Assembly: GCF_000787575.1 (NCBI RefSeq)
Contig: NW_012236520.1
Span: 1 to 64,000, forward strand
Source: Acytostelium subglobosum LB1
Taxonomy: Eukaryota; Evosea; Eumycetozoa; Acytosteliales; Acytosteliaceae
Length of the DNA stretch: 64,000 nt
Direction of reading: 5' to 3'
A program made the translations under genes and the position numbers. This document shows positions 12,122 to 23,400 of this stretch, piece after piece. Each line of letters begins with the position of its first letter. Position 1 is the first letter of the stretch. The notes under the pieces were generated by a model, which worked only from the letters and a program-made list of their open reading frames with translations, was not told where the DNA came from and ran no database searches.

Positions 12122-13721
12122 ATGAATAGAACATCATTATTTATTGTTGTTATTTTGTTAACTGTACTCTCCCTATCATGGGCTCAGTATCAACCTAACT
12201 GGCCATCAATTAACTCCAGACCACTTCCTGCTTGGGTAAGTATATCATTGTTCAAACAAACTCAACTTATACTAACCAAGGATACAAATATAGTATGATC
12301 AATCAAAGTTTGGTATCTTTATCCATTGGGGAGTATACAGTGTACCTGCCTTTGCTGTATGTGTCCATTCCAATCCAATACAATCCAATCCAATCCAATG
12401 TACTAACATCTTTTTGATTGAATGAATGAATGAACAGGTCCCTGAGTGGCCATCCGCAGAATGGTTCTGGTGGACAAGTAACAACCCACAGGTTGATGGA
12501 GGTGCCACTCAACAGTACCTACATGACACTTTTGGAAAGGACTTCCTTTATCCATCATTCGGACCAATGTTTAAGGGCGCCTTGTTCGATCCAGACCAAT
12601 GGGCAGACCTATTCGAGGCATCCGGTGCCAAGTACGTCGTGCTGGTGAGCAAGCATCACGAGGGATTTCACCAACTGGCCATCCGCAAATGCTTGGGGCT
12701 GGAACTCTGTTGACGTTGGACCACACAGAGATATCGTCGGTGAGGTGACCAAGTCTGTGAGAAACAAGGGACTGCACATGGGTCTCTACTACTCATTGTT
12801 TGAGTTCTACAACCCATTGTACTTGAACGATGTCAACTCTGGTGTGCCACCAACAACCAACACCTATGTCACCACTCACATGATGCCACAGCTGCTCGAC
12901 CTGGTCAACACTTATGAGCCCGAGGTCGTCTGGTCCGACGGAGACGAGGGCGAGAACTCCACCTACTGGCAGTCGACCGAGTTCCTGGCCTGGTTGTACA
13001 ACGAGTCGCCCGTCAAGGACACCGTCGTCGTCAATGATCGTTGGGGACTGGACTGTGATGGCAAGAATGGAGGTTTCATCACACCATCCGATCGTTTCAA
13101 CCCAGGTTACCTCATCAAGCGTAAGTGGGAGAACTGCTACACCATTGGAACATCATGGGGCTACAACCAGAATGAGCCACTCTCCGAGTACCAGAACATC
13201 TCATCACTCGTTCAAACTCTTGTCTCCACCGTCTCATGTGGTGGTAACTTGTTGTTGAACGTTGGTCCAGTAAGTATTGCCGCGCCGTAGATGACTTGAT
13301 CACACATTACTTATACTTCCCCACCCATTAGACCAGTGATGGAGTGATCCCAATGATCATGCAATTGAGATTGATGGAGATTGGACAATGGCTGGACATC
13401 AATGGTGAGGCCATCTATAATACCACCTTCTGGAGAGTCCAGAACGACACGCTTGCTTCAGACCTGTGGTACACCACCAACTTGGAGTCAGGTGCCGTCT
13501 ACGCCATGTCCTACAACTGGGCCGACGGAAATGGAGACTTACATCTCGAGGCACCAATCGCCAGCCATGAGACCAAGATCACACTCTTTGGCTATGGAGG
13601 AGAGATCAAGTTCACGCCAAGAGAGTTTGGCGCTGGATTGACGCTCCACCTTCCATTCCTTGCACCAGGCGAGTACCCTCCACATGGTGTCTACACATTT
13701 AAGATGATGAATGTCAAGTAA
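12122..13721 (+). CDS. alfA: Alpha-L-fucosidase (GH29), secreted/lysosomal
   Basis: Hydrolyses alpha-L-fucosyl linkages in glycoproteins and glycolipids in the endolysosome or outside the cell. Exons: 12122-12235, 12294-12356, 12438-13269 and 13332-13721; about 465 residues once one base is discounted. Residues 1-22 are a signal peptide (hydrophobic core [13 protein letters not shown]). GH29 landmarks are [38 protein letters not shown] (the aspartate is the expected nucleophile) and [10 protein letters not shown]. At about 12669 an extra C after GGATTT shifts the frame inside exon 3; without it the text continues as [18 protein letters not shown], the normal family sequence. This is a single-base insertion not in a homopolymer, so it could be an assembly error or a true recent frameshift; everything else looks intact. 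Confidence 0.93.
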
Positions 13722-13904
13722 ATCATTCAATCATAATATGAGCAACTTTTTTCAATTTTGGGGGATATATTTATTATAATGAGTGCGTGAGCAACAAAGA
13801 AAGGAATAACAACAAAAGCAACAAATAGAGAAACAGGAGAAGAGAGAATGAGAACGACGACAACAAGAGGAACAGAGGAAACAAGATAGAAGTCTCCAAT
13901 GCAA

Positions 13905-14075
13905 TCAGTAGTAGTGGAAGGCCTCATTGATCTCTTCGATTGGGTAGTTGAAGGTGATGAACTCGTCAACCTTACCCTCCATGTACCAATGATTGATATA
14001 TGCATGTCCATTCACTGACTCCATCCAATCATATGGTTGTTGTTTAATATGTCTATTCACTGACTCATCACACAT
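13905..14075 (-). pseudogene. Possible truncated alcohol-dehydrogenase C-terminus
   Basis: A 56-codon minus-strand frame ends with YMEGKVDEFITFNYPIEEIN then EAFHYY and a stop. This closely follows the C-terminal pattern of zinc-type alcohol dehydrogenases (K-x-DE-[FL]-IT-H...INEAF). The preceding 25 residues do not look like an ADH, and no catalytic domain is present within reach, so this reads as a broken fragment or a duplicated last exon. It could also be chance, since only about 27 residues carry the match. Confidence 0.35.
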
Positions 14076-14205
14076 CTTTATATATATATATTATAATTAA
14101 AAAGGGGATAACCTATCCTTTGGAAGGTTTATTAACTCGAATGGTGGAAAAGAGAGAATTATGTAGTGTAATGTATGTATAGTATGTATAGTGGGGGCCA
14201 AGGCC

Positions 14206-14791
14206 TTACTGACCGAATACCTTTCTTCGATTGTTGCCTGGCAGTGAATGATTGACCAATGAGGATTCGCCATTGGGATTGCCTCCCAACAGCTCATGGG
14301 GCGGTACGAACTTGACCTTGGGTTTGCTCTTGCTGTCCTTTCGCACAGGCATGTGCGAGATCTCGGGCGTGCCAATCATAAAGTCGTTGGTTTGATTGGC
14401 CGTCGGGCAACAAGTCGTCATCGTCGTCGTTGGCGCCGTCGTTGTCAGAGTCCGAGTCCGAGTCCGAGTCGCCCTTCCTGAGCGGGATTGGGATTGGGAT
14501 GGGCGCCGAGGCAGACACGTGGATGTCCTTGGTCGGCGCAGCGATGGATATGTTGAGGGAGCGCAAGTATCGCATCTTAATGGAGTTGTAGCCGTCATCC
14601 TTTCCAGAGATGGGAACAGTGCCCTCCTCGCCGGCCAATATCGGCTGCAAGTACTCTCTTGTGCCAATGATGGTAGCACCACGCTTCCTATTGACTATCG
14701 AGTCCTGCTTGTCAGGTGATTGTTGGACCACTGTTGTGGCCACCAAATCACTGGTGGACGATTTGTTATATTCTTCTAGAGCTGCTCTCAT
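14206..14791 (-). CDS. Hypothetical acidic protein with C-terminal FVPPHELL motif
   Basis: I do not recognise an orthologue with certainty. The gene is a single exon of about 194 codons if one base near 14395 is discounted; the upstream frame starts MRAALEEYNKS and the downstream frame ends RRKVFGQ. Visible parts: an N-terminal half with TIIGTREYLQPILAGEEG, a central acidic run of Asp-Ser pairs followed by Asn/Asp, then a basic KSKPKVKFVPPHELLGG block. A PPHE motif near the C-terminus is also seen in the plant S40 senescence-regulator family, but the similarity is too short to claim homology. The frame change falls at GGC-CAA-T-CAA-ACC, where removing one T joins both halves. A single N lies 22 bases upstream of the ATG. 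Confidence 0.6.
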
Positions 14792-15892
14792 TATGTTTGT
14801 TTAAATTGATTNGATTGATATTGATTGAGATTGAGATTGAATGACTGGGATTGATTGATTGATTGACGTTGTCGACTTTGTGTTTATAATTTACAAGGAT
14901 GCTGTTGATGCTGCTGCTTATTTAATCGCTAGCTCGCTTTATAAATGTAATAGTATTAATTGGTAATAGTATATGTATGTGTAATTGCTTAATTAATGTA
15001 TGTATCTAATGTATCTATCTATATTAAAGAATTGTTATTATTATTAAAGTATTATATATCTAACTCCAAGAGAATAGGTTCAAACTAATTGATATCAGAC
15101 TAAGATGAGGTGATGATGTCGAAAATAGTAGCATGGTAATCAATAGAGATATATAATTGTTTGATTGATTGGTTGGTTATTGATCGTTGTTGTTGGTTGT
15201 GTTTGAAAGAATGATCTTTGATTCTTATTCGTTGCTTTGATGATTGTTTAAGATGCTTGGAGTAAACTGACTTATATTGTCATACTACTGCTGCTGCTGC
15301 TACTAGTTAATTATAATAAAATGATATATGATTAGTTATTTAGTTATAGAGAGATAGATTGATTGATAGATAGATATATTTGTTATTTATGTGTGTGGGT
15401 GTAAGTGTATCTCGGAGGATGAAAGGAAATGAGGAGTGAGCGTGGTTTGAAAAGTTGGATTGTTTGGGTCACTCCTGTGTGCGTCAATTATTTGATTTTT
15501 TCAACTTTAATTGATTTTTATCACAAATCACACATTAACACAAAAGAGTGGCGTGATGAAAGACGAAGATAGGAGTAATAATGACTCCACTCATACCCAC
15601 CACACACCAACACAATGATCATCGACCAATCAATGAAGCATGCAAGTAATAATAGAACTTTGGCTGTGGATAATAATAAATATAATATATATATTGGGGA
15701 TGCGATACTGCTTGCTTGCTTGCTTGCTTGAAAGCTGGATAGGTTCTATGTACACTTGTCAATGACGACGACAAAGAGACGGCGACTGCGACGGCGACTA
15801 GCTAACAGACCACGTCTAAGACGGAAGTGCACATCGACGACGACGTGAATATATACCTCTTGAAAAATAATAATGATAATAATAATATATAT
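14792..15892. other. Intergenic, 1.1 kb, A/T-rich
   Basis: No gene seen. Holds the promoter of the acidic protein (left), the 3' region of the P4-ATPase (right), GATA and TGAT repeats and a (CTTG)5 tract at 15711-15730. A single N is at 14813. Confidence 0.6.
15711..15730. repeat. (CTTG)5 microsatellite
   Basis: Five perfect tandem copies of CTTG in the spacer downstream of the P4-ATPase; simple repeat. Confidence 0.85.
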
Positions 15893-18800
15893 TTAACGAT
15901 TGGCAGATCCTTCGCTCCTGCCATCCCTAATATTCTCAGCAGCACGTTGTGCACTTGTTCGTGATGATGGACTGAACATGCGAGAGAAGAATGATCTCTT
16001 CTTCACGACGCTGCCATCCTTGTTGTCCATATCCAATGCGCCCTTCTCCATTGTGTTGTCATCGAATTGAGCTGGGTCGATCAATGGCACGTGAGACTTC
16101 TCCATTTCCTGGATGATCTGGTATGGCTTGGGGAAGAACTCTCGTTGGATCACCTTGTAGATGGCGAATGGTATCAGAGCAAAGATGGGCACGAACAGCA
16201 TGCCCAGCCAGAACTTGGGCGCGCGGAAGTTGTGGAAGACCGTGTAGAAGACGTCTCCAGAGTTGTTGGTGCTCACAATACGGATGAGGTTAATGATGAC
16301 GGTCCAGGGGGAACCAGAAGATGATGCTGCCCCAGATGGACGAGTGAGTGATGTGCGTCCAGTATCTTGTGTCCATCGCCAGACGGATGGTGACGGTGAT
16401 AACCACGACGATGAATACCAGTTGACCAAATGCCCACATCTCAAGCACTGATCCGTCCTTGAGGAGAAGGCCACCATGCGAGTAGATGGCCTTGGTACTA
16501 AAGAATATGATTATAGACTGCGTGATGGCCATGAAGATGTTGATCCAGAGTATCTTGATGTTGAACTCAGAGTCCTTCTGACCAGCCTTGTACAACATTG
16601 GGTATCGGAGTGCGCTACGCACACTAACGTCCTGATCAAACACGGCGTAGATGATTGGCTGGAGACCAGTGAAGAACACGTTGAAGACGGCCAATGAGAA
16701 GGAGTCAAAGAGTACTTGAGCTGAGAACTGATTGAATATGCCGAACCAGAATTGAGTCATACCGAGCACCATGTTCTTGTAGAAACTGTACAACATGAGG
16801 TAACTGTTACGCTTGTAGTTCCAGCGACCGTGCACCAAGAGTAGCTTGTGGAGGAAGCGGAACTGGGCGATTGAGTAGTCACTGGCCATGACAGCCTGCA
16901 TACCCTCATTGCCACTGATGCCAATACCGACATGAGCGGCTTGGATCATAGACACGTCGTTTGCACCATCTCCAATGGCCAGTGTGACCCATCGCAGTGT
17001 GTCACGGACCAGCTTCACAACCTCGGCCTTTTGGATGGGTGTGGTACGGCAGCAGATGACAGACTGGCAACGGGATGCCAGGTCCAGGAATTGGTTCTTC
17101 AGCACACCGTCCAGCGCGTAGTTTAGGATACGTCCTTCGACGACCAGCGCGAAGCCGTTGGTCTGGAAGTCCCTGGCATCGTGGGCAAAGTAGGTCTGCA
17201 AGGATGAGTTGATGTTGTCTTGTACCTCCTCCACACTGTTGCCATTCAGGATAATGATCTTCATGTCGTGGCGCAACAGACGGCATGAGAAACCAATGTT
17301 AATGGCAGTCTCTTGCTTGTCTCCAGTGAGCACCCAGAGCTTGATGTTGGCCTCAGCTAGAGCGGCTATGGTCTCGGGAACACCATCTTGTAGCTTGTCT
17401 TCGATTGCAGTTGAACCAAGAAGTATTAGACTGTGCTCGATCTGCTCGGCAGCACGTCCAACATTCTCCTCACGGTTCTGAATGGACACGGCGGCTTGCT
17501 TGTATGATTCGTTCCATTGTCTGTACTGATCCTCGGGAATGATGGCGTAGGCCAGCACCAAGGTACGCAGTCCATCCTCAGAGAACTCNTTGCAAATGAG
17601 CCATTGTGTCATTCTCCATGTCGTGTTGGTCCTTGGAGAGCAGTGGCAACATGGTGGAGTCTGCTCCCTTGGAGTAGATAACGATGCGGCCTTGTGAATC
17701 ACGGACAATCACAGACATTCTCTTTCGGTCACTGTTGAACTCTAGCACGTTGAGCAACTCGAATCGCTCCTCTTTGCCATTGATCATCACGTAGGTGTAC
17801 TTGGGGTCACGTCTGTGGAAGGCGAAACCAAGGTTGCGGGCGGCATTGGCCAACGCCTCCTCATCTGGACTCGATGCCTCGTAGTTGATCACCGAATCAT
17901 CCTTGTTGGGACGATCAGCAATCACTGTATGGCAGACAGAGAGCAAGGTGAGGAACTGATGGATCATCTCTCCCTGCTGGCCGCCGGCGTTGAGGTCATT
18001 GAGCAGAGTGCGATCACGGAAGTTGAACTTGGGGTCGGCGCCTGGGATGCCCTCGCTGTTGCCCTCTCCATTCATGTGGCCGTAGATCTTGGGGCCGACA
18101 GAGCAGCGCATAAAGTCCATCTGGTTACGGGTGAGCGTGCCAGTCTTGTCACTGAGGATGATCTCAATCTGACCGAGCTCCTCACTGAGGTTGGTCGTGC
18201 GAGAGACGGCTCTGGTGTCAGACTCGGGATGATACATGTCCATGTCCCACGAGATGAATATAGCTTGTGCGACCTTGACCATCTCCATAGAAACGTACAG
18301 CGAAATGGGTACCATGACGGAGAAGGTGATGAGGAATGTAAGGAAGTTCTTGATGGCGGCGGCAACTGCACGAGAGTTGAAGAGTAGGTACCAGTCATCG
18401 ATGTGTTGGTGGGTCCTCACCATGCTCACAATCATGCCGATCAACGACACGACAATCATGATGGGGAACAGATTGATGAGTGCGCGGTTCACCAGCTTCT
18501 CTAGGGTGCTTCTCTTGCTTGGTGCATCGGTGGAGTTCTGCATGACCTTGGTGTCTCCCACCAGTATACACAGACACGCCGTAGACCCAGTCAGCATTAC
18601 GCAGGATGCAGCCACGCAGCAGGGTCTGTTGGTTGGAGAGAGGGTAGGTGACGACACTGGGCTCGCTCGTCATGGCCAGTGCGCCACGGAACACGTAGAT
18701 GACATTGTTGGGATGTTCACACTCGATGCGACCACGGAACAGTGCCAAGTCGGCTTCATTCCTCAGGTTCTCGAATGTCTCGGGGATGGCCTGACGCATC

Positions 18801-19690
18801 TTCAAGTTGGTCTCACCGTCTAGATTGGACGTCTCGATGTAACAGACACCATGTTGTTCCGAAGTGTTCAGCACGATGAGGTCTGCTGGGAAGCTCTCAC
18901 CCTTGCATACCTTTACAATATCACCAACCTTTAGATTCTTCCAAGGTCTCTCCTCGAATACTGCGCCATTGAACACGCGTACAGGTAGATTATTGATAGT
19001 TATATCATGCTTTCTTCGTTTCTATTATGATCATTTGATTCATTAGTTATCATGTTTTTGTTGAATCAACCAATGAAACTTACAATATCTTCAATCGCCT
19101 CCTTGACTGCAGTGACTGCCAACACAAAGATCAGTGGAATGATTGTTGCGTATGGATTGACGGCAGAGATGTGAAGAGGGATGACCTGGATAATGAGAAT
19201 GATCAAGAAGAAGAAGTTGGCAGCACGTCTGAACTGCTCGTAGAGGTTCTTGGGGATGAAGTTCAACAGAGTGTACTTTGTAGTCTTGATAGTGTTGTTG
19301 CCAAACTTGGACTCGAGATTCCTTGTCTGATCGTTGACGAATATATTCCTCGTCTCACCAATATACTTCTTCTTCTTCTTTCTCAGAGGTTTGTCCTTCT
19401 TTGGTTTCCTGCCTCGCAGTCTAGATCGTTTTAAATTACTATTTGGTGATGTCCTTGGACCTGATCCAGAACCACTTGACATTGAACGTGGTCTACCTGC
19501 TTGTTGTGATAACATTGGATCTGTACCAGTTGGCATTGGTATATCTTGTAATTGATTACCTGCATTATTAATAATCACACCTAGTTCATTATTATTATTA
19601 TTATTATTCTTGTTAATACTATCATTCAATTTAATCAAATATCTGTTATTAATACAACATACCAGGTGTATTAATATTATTAGGATCCAT
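15893..19690 (-). CDS. P4-type ATPase, phospholipid flippase
   Basis: Moves aminophospholipids from the outer or lumenal to the cytosolic leaflet of Golgi, endosome or plasma membrane. Exons 19690-19663, 19559-19084 and 19021-15893 give about 1209 residues when three surplus positions are discounted. P4 hallmarks: FFLIILIIQ (M1), the actuator motif LDGETN, P4-specific PISLYVS in M4, phosphorylation site [17 protein letters not shown], and hinge motif [11 protein letters not shown], followed by six C-terminal helices. The N at 17589 and two homopolymer additions (GGG at 18557-18559 and GGGGG at 16307-16311) shift the frame; ignoring each gives standard family text, for example [11 protein letters not shown] and IIFWFPWTVI. 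With all three removed the coding length is divisible by three. These are most likely sequencing errors. P4-ATPases usually work with a CDC50 subunit, not found here. Confidence 0.92.
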
Positions 19691-20432
19691 TGTATATAAA
19701 TTATAAGGTTGTCTTCAAAGTTATCCACTTCTTATCCTCCCTCACTACTGCTGTTGTCGGAATTATTTATATTATCCTGTTAACTATAACAAATAATATA
19801 TATTAAATAAATAATATATAAATAAATAAGTAAGTAAATAAGTATCTGTATCTGTGAGTATATATCACTTGAGTTCGTCTTTGGTGTGTCTACTCCCAAT
19901 GTCCACTACAACTTCACTGGGCTGGAACTGAAAGAGATGCTCCCTAAAGATATAAAAAGAAGGAAGTAAACTCATACATATGCATGTCATTCATTGCAAT
20001 GAATGACACTCTCACACACACACAGACAGATACACACACACACACACATAACTAATTCATGACCATATATGGTCGTGTATATCAATCTGAGTGAGGACAA
20101 TGCGTGTGTGTAGTGGGGTGTGAATGTAGGGATTAAGATGAGACACTGACAGACTTGTTGTTGTTTGAAGGACATGCATTGGATGGACTTGGACGAGCGA
20201 ATTCGAGAGCATAGGAGGAAGGAAGGACAGAAGGAAGGAGGAGGATCCATTCTCCTCCAAATAACCCTTCACTCTCGAAGTAGGAAGAGGATGTCGCCAC
20301 ATCATTGTTGGCAAGTACCAAAGATTGGTCGTTGTTGTTGTTATAATTATTATTATTGTTGTTATTTGTTGTTATTTGTTATTATTATTGCAAGTCCTTC
20401 GAAGGCGTAGTAATAGTATCAGAGCGCGCAGG
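19691..20432. other. Intergenic, P4-ATPase to dynactin
   Basis: No gene recognised. Includes a CA-dinucleotide tract at about 20012-20048 and long T/A-rich runs at 20330-20390. A 62-codon minus-strand frame at 20321-20133 has a start but serine-rich, featureless sequence and is left out. The left third is the flippase promoter; the right end is the dynactin 3' region. Confidence 0.55.
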
Positions 20433-23400
20433 CTAATTTACAAATGTCGAGTGGACCTTTCTGAATGATTGAACGTTGTCCATTTGAACAATGAATGGTA
20501 CATTGTCTGACTTTAACAGCTTCTGAATCTCTTGATCCATTTGGCTGCTGTTGCTGTTGCTGCTTCGATGTGGATGAGGCAATGAGACACTGCCAATGTG
20601 CGTGGACTTGACCTCGTTCCTGACTTTGACCGATGCAATGTCTGTGAATCGTCCAAAGTGATGTGATGACGATGGTTGTGTTGAGATTGTGTTCTGAATG
20701 AGCTGCGTCATCTTGTTCTGCAGCTGACTGACCTGTAGCTGCTTCTGAACCATGTTATTACGGTATTCGTCGGCGACCTTGCTTGCGGCAGCGCCTCCAC
20801 CACTAATATCCAACACCTTGGGTGTGGCCATCTTCTCCAACAGATCGCCAATGCAGCTGTCCACCTGCTTGCTGTAGTCCAATATCTCATTGAACTTCAC
20901 TCCATGCAATGGTGTCTTGGTGCTTGTGGCCGGAGCCGCGGCACCTGCTGCTGCAGGACTGTTGTCGCCTGGCTGCTCGACATGTACATTTGAGAGGTTG
21001 AACAACTTGGTAGACCTGCTGCCGGAATTGCCAACCAACTCTTGAAGCTCGCGAACAGACTTCTGAGCCTTCAGTCTGATGTTCTCGCTTCGCAAATGTT
21101 TGATGGCCTTGCGCATGCTCGCCGTCTCAATATTGTCGGTGCGTTGCTCCTGCTGAGGAGCGGCAGAGACCTTCTTGGACTGGTCTCTCTCGAGCGTCAC
21201 ATAGCGAGCCTGCAGTGACTTGTGCTCCTGCTCTATGGACATCTTGTCCTTCTGTAGACGATTGATCGCTTGCTTGTAGGTGGTCTCGTTCTCAGCTCGT
21301 GACTGTTGCTCCTTCTGCAGGGTCTCGGTCAGGTCTGTCTCGCTCTTGAGCAAAGTCTTGATACGCTTGTTGAGTGCTTCCTCCTTGCGCTTCTCCTCCG
21401 ACAGCTCGGCATCGCGAGCCATGATCATCTTGGTGTTCTCCAGAGCCTCCTGCTCCTTTGCCTGGATCATGTCTCTCAAGCTGCCCGTCTCGCCGAGTGC
21501 GGCCTTGAGGATCTGTGCACGAGCGACCCATGGATGTACGACGTTCAAGAAGTCAGTGCTCTCCTGTGCGGACATCTGGAGGTCACCAGCGAGGATCGTG
21601 TCCACGACGTCATTGAGCTGTGAGGACATGCGACCAAACACTTGCTCAAGGGGTGGCAGCGAGCTATCTGCGGCAGAGTCGTCGTCGTCGACGCCAATGT
21701 CAGCGGCAGCACTTCTGGTGGCTGAGGCAATCATCTCAGCCTTCATATCGATACCGGCCACCAATGAGTCAAAGTAGGATGTGTCGTTGTGGACCTTTGG
21801 TGCGCCTTCGATCAACAATGTCAACAGCTGCTTGCAAACGGCTTCTGAAGACGTGAGGATATCGTTCACGATGGACGACTGCTTGAGCATTGGCTTGAGC
21901 AGCAGGTTCTTGACGACCTTGCGGCAGACGGACAGTGCCTTGCTCAGCAGCTGCTGGGGGAAGTAGTACTTGCGCTGGGCGTGCAGTGCAATCGAACAGA
22001 TGTTGTGATCGTTGAGCATGATCTGTTTGATGGCGTACTGGATGTTCAGAATGTGATTGAGTAGTGTTGACCATTCGGACCTGTGGATACGATCGCCAAA
22101 GACGTTGGCGAGGATGGCGTCCAGCTTGGCAGTCATCTTCTCGAGGTCGGTGCTGGCATAGGCCGTGCTGTACTGCTCCTGCTTGATCAGTGTTAGGAGA
22201 TTGTCGAGCACCTTCTCCTGATGCTCGAGGTCGCGAGCCGAGCGTCCGGCTCTGAGCCAATGATCCACCTGGCAGCGCTGTAGTGTGTCGATGAGCCATG
22301 TGGCCGAGATGGACAGATGGTCCAGGATGTGGATGATCTGTAGGGAGTGACCCACGTCGCCGGCAGTCAAGACTGGTGCCTCGCCACTGGTTGGTGTCAT
22401 GCCAATCTCCTCGACCTTGTAAGTCTTGTTGAGGTACTTTTGCGCCAGACCACACTTGAGCACGATGCGCTGTAGCAACAACAATATCTTGATCGAGTCG
22501 TTGTCGGCAGAGAATGATTGCTCGGGCAGGAACTCTGAGACGTAGCCCAGATGCAGGGAGGCCTCCTTCGAGCGGTACTTCTCCAGCTGATGATCGATCT
22601 CCATTGCCGTGGCCTTGGTCACCTGGTTCTGGAGATGGATGTTCTTGCTGAGCAACTCCTGTTGGACCATAGCCCACATTGAGTTCTGTTCGGCATGTTT
22701 CTCCTCGTTTCGCTTCAACTCCTCGATCTTGATCTGCAGCTTGGACACGAGTGTTCTGAACTGAGTGATTGTGCTCTCGTTCTCCTGTTGCTTCAGCTGC
22801 ATGTTTGCCAGATTGCCATTCAGGTTGAGGTTCTCCACCTCCTTTGAGTGCAGGTCGGAACGCAGGGCCTTCTCGACTGCGGCCTGGTTCTCCTCCAGCT
22901 CTGCAGACAAATCGCGCATGGCTTCCAAGTCGCCCACCATGGTCTCCAGCTCAGAGACCTGCTCACTCAGCTCTAGATTCTTCTCGGAGAGATCGGTCAC
23001 CAATGACTCGGATGTGGCGGCGTCTTCGAGTGCCTGTCTCAGCTCCTCAGCCTCCTCTAGCTTCTTGGTGAGGTCGGTCTCGAGCTTGGACACCTTGTCC
23101 AGCAGAGCGGCGTTCTGCTTGACGGTGGTATCAAAGTCCTTCAATCGCTTGGAGGTCTCGTGCTTCTCGTTGAGTGCCATATCGCGCATCTTGACCAAAG
23201 TCTCCTTGAGCTTCTCGTTCTGGGCCTTGAGAACGGCTGCGCTCTCGCCACCCTCCTCGCCAGACATTGGCGTGGAGAACGAGCTGTTGCTGGCGGCCTG
23301 CTTCTCCAACTCCTCAGCCTCCATCTTGCTCTTTAGTAGCTCATACTCGCTTCTGACCAACTCCAACTCATTCTCGGCGACTTCCACCTTTTCCTCTGCA

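Noticed and set aside
21769-22677. 302-codon minus-strand frame overlapping dynactin
   Set aside because: Alternative frame inside p150 exon 3; its Arg/Pro/Gln/Gly-rich make-up is typical of frame-shifted GC-rich coding DNA.
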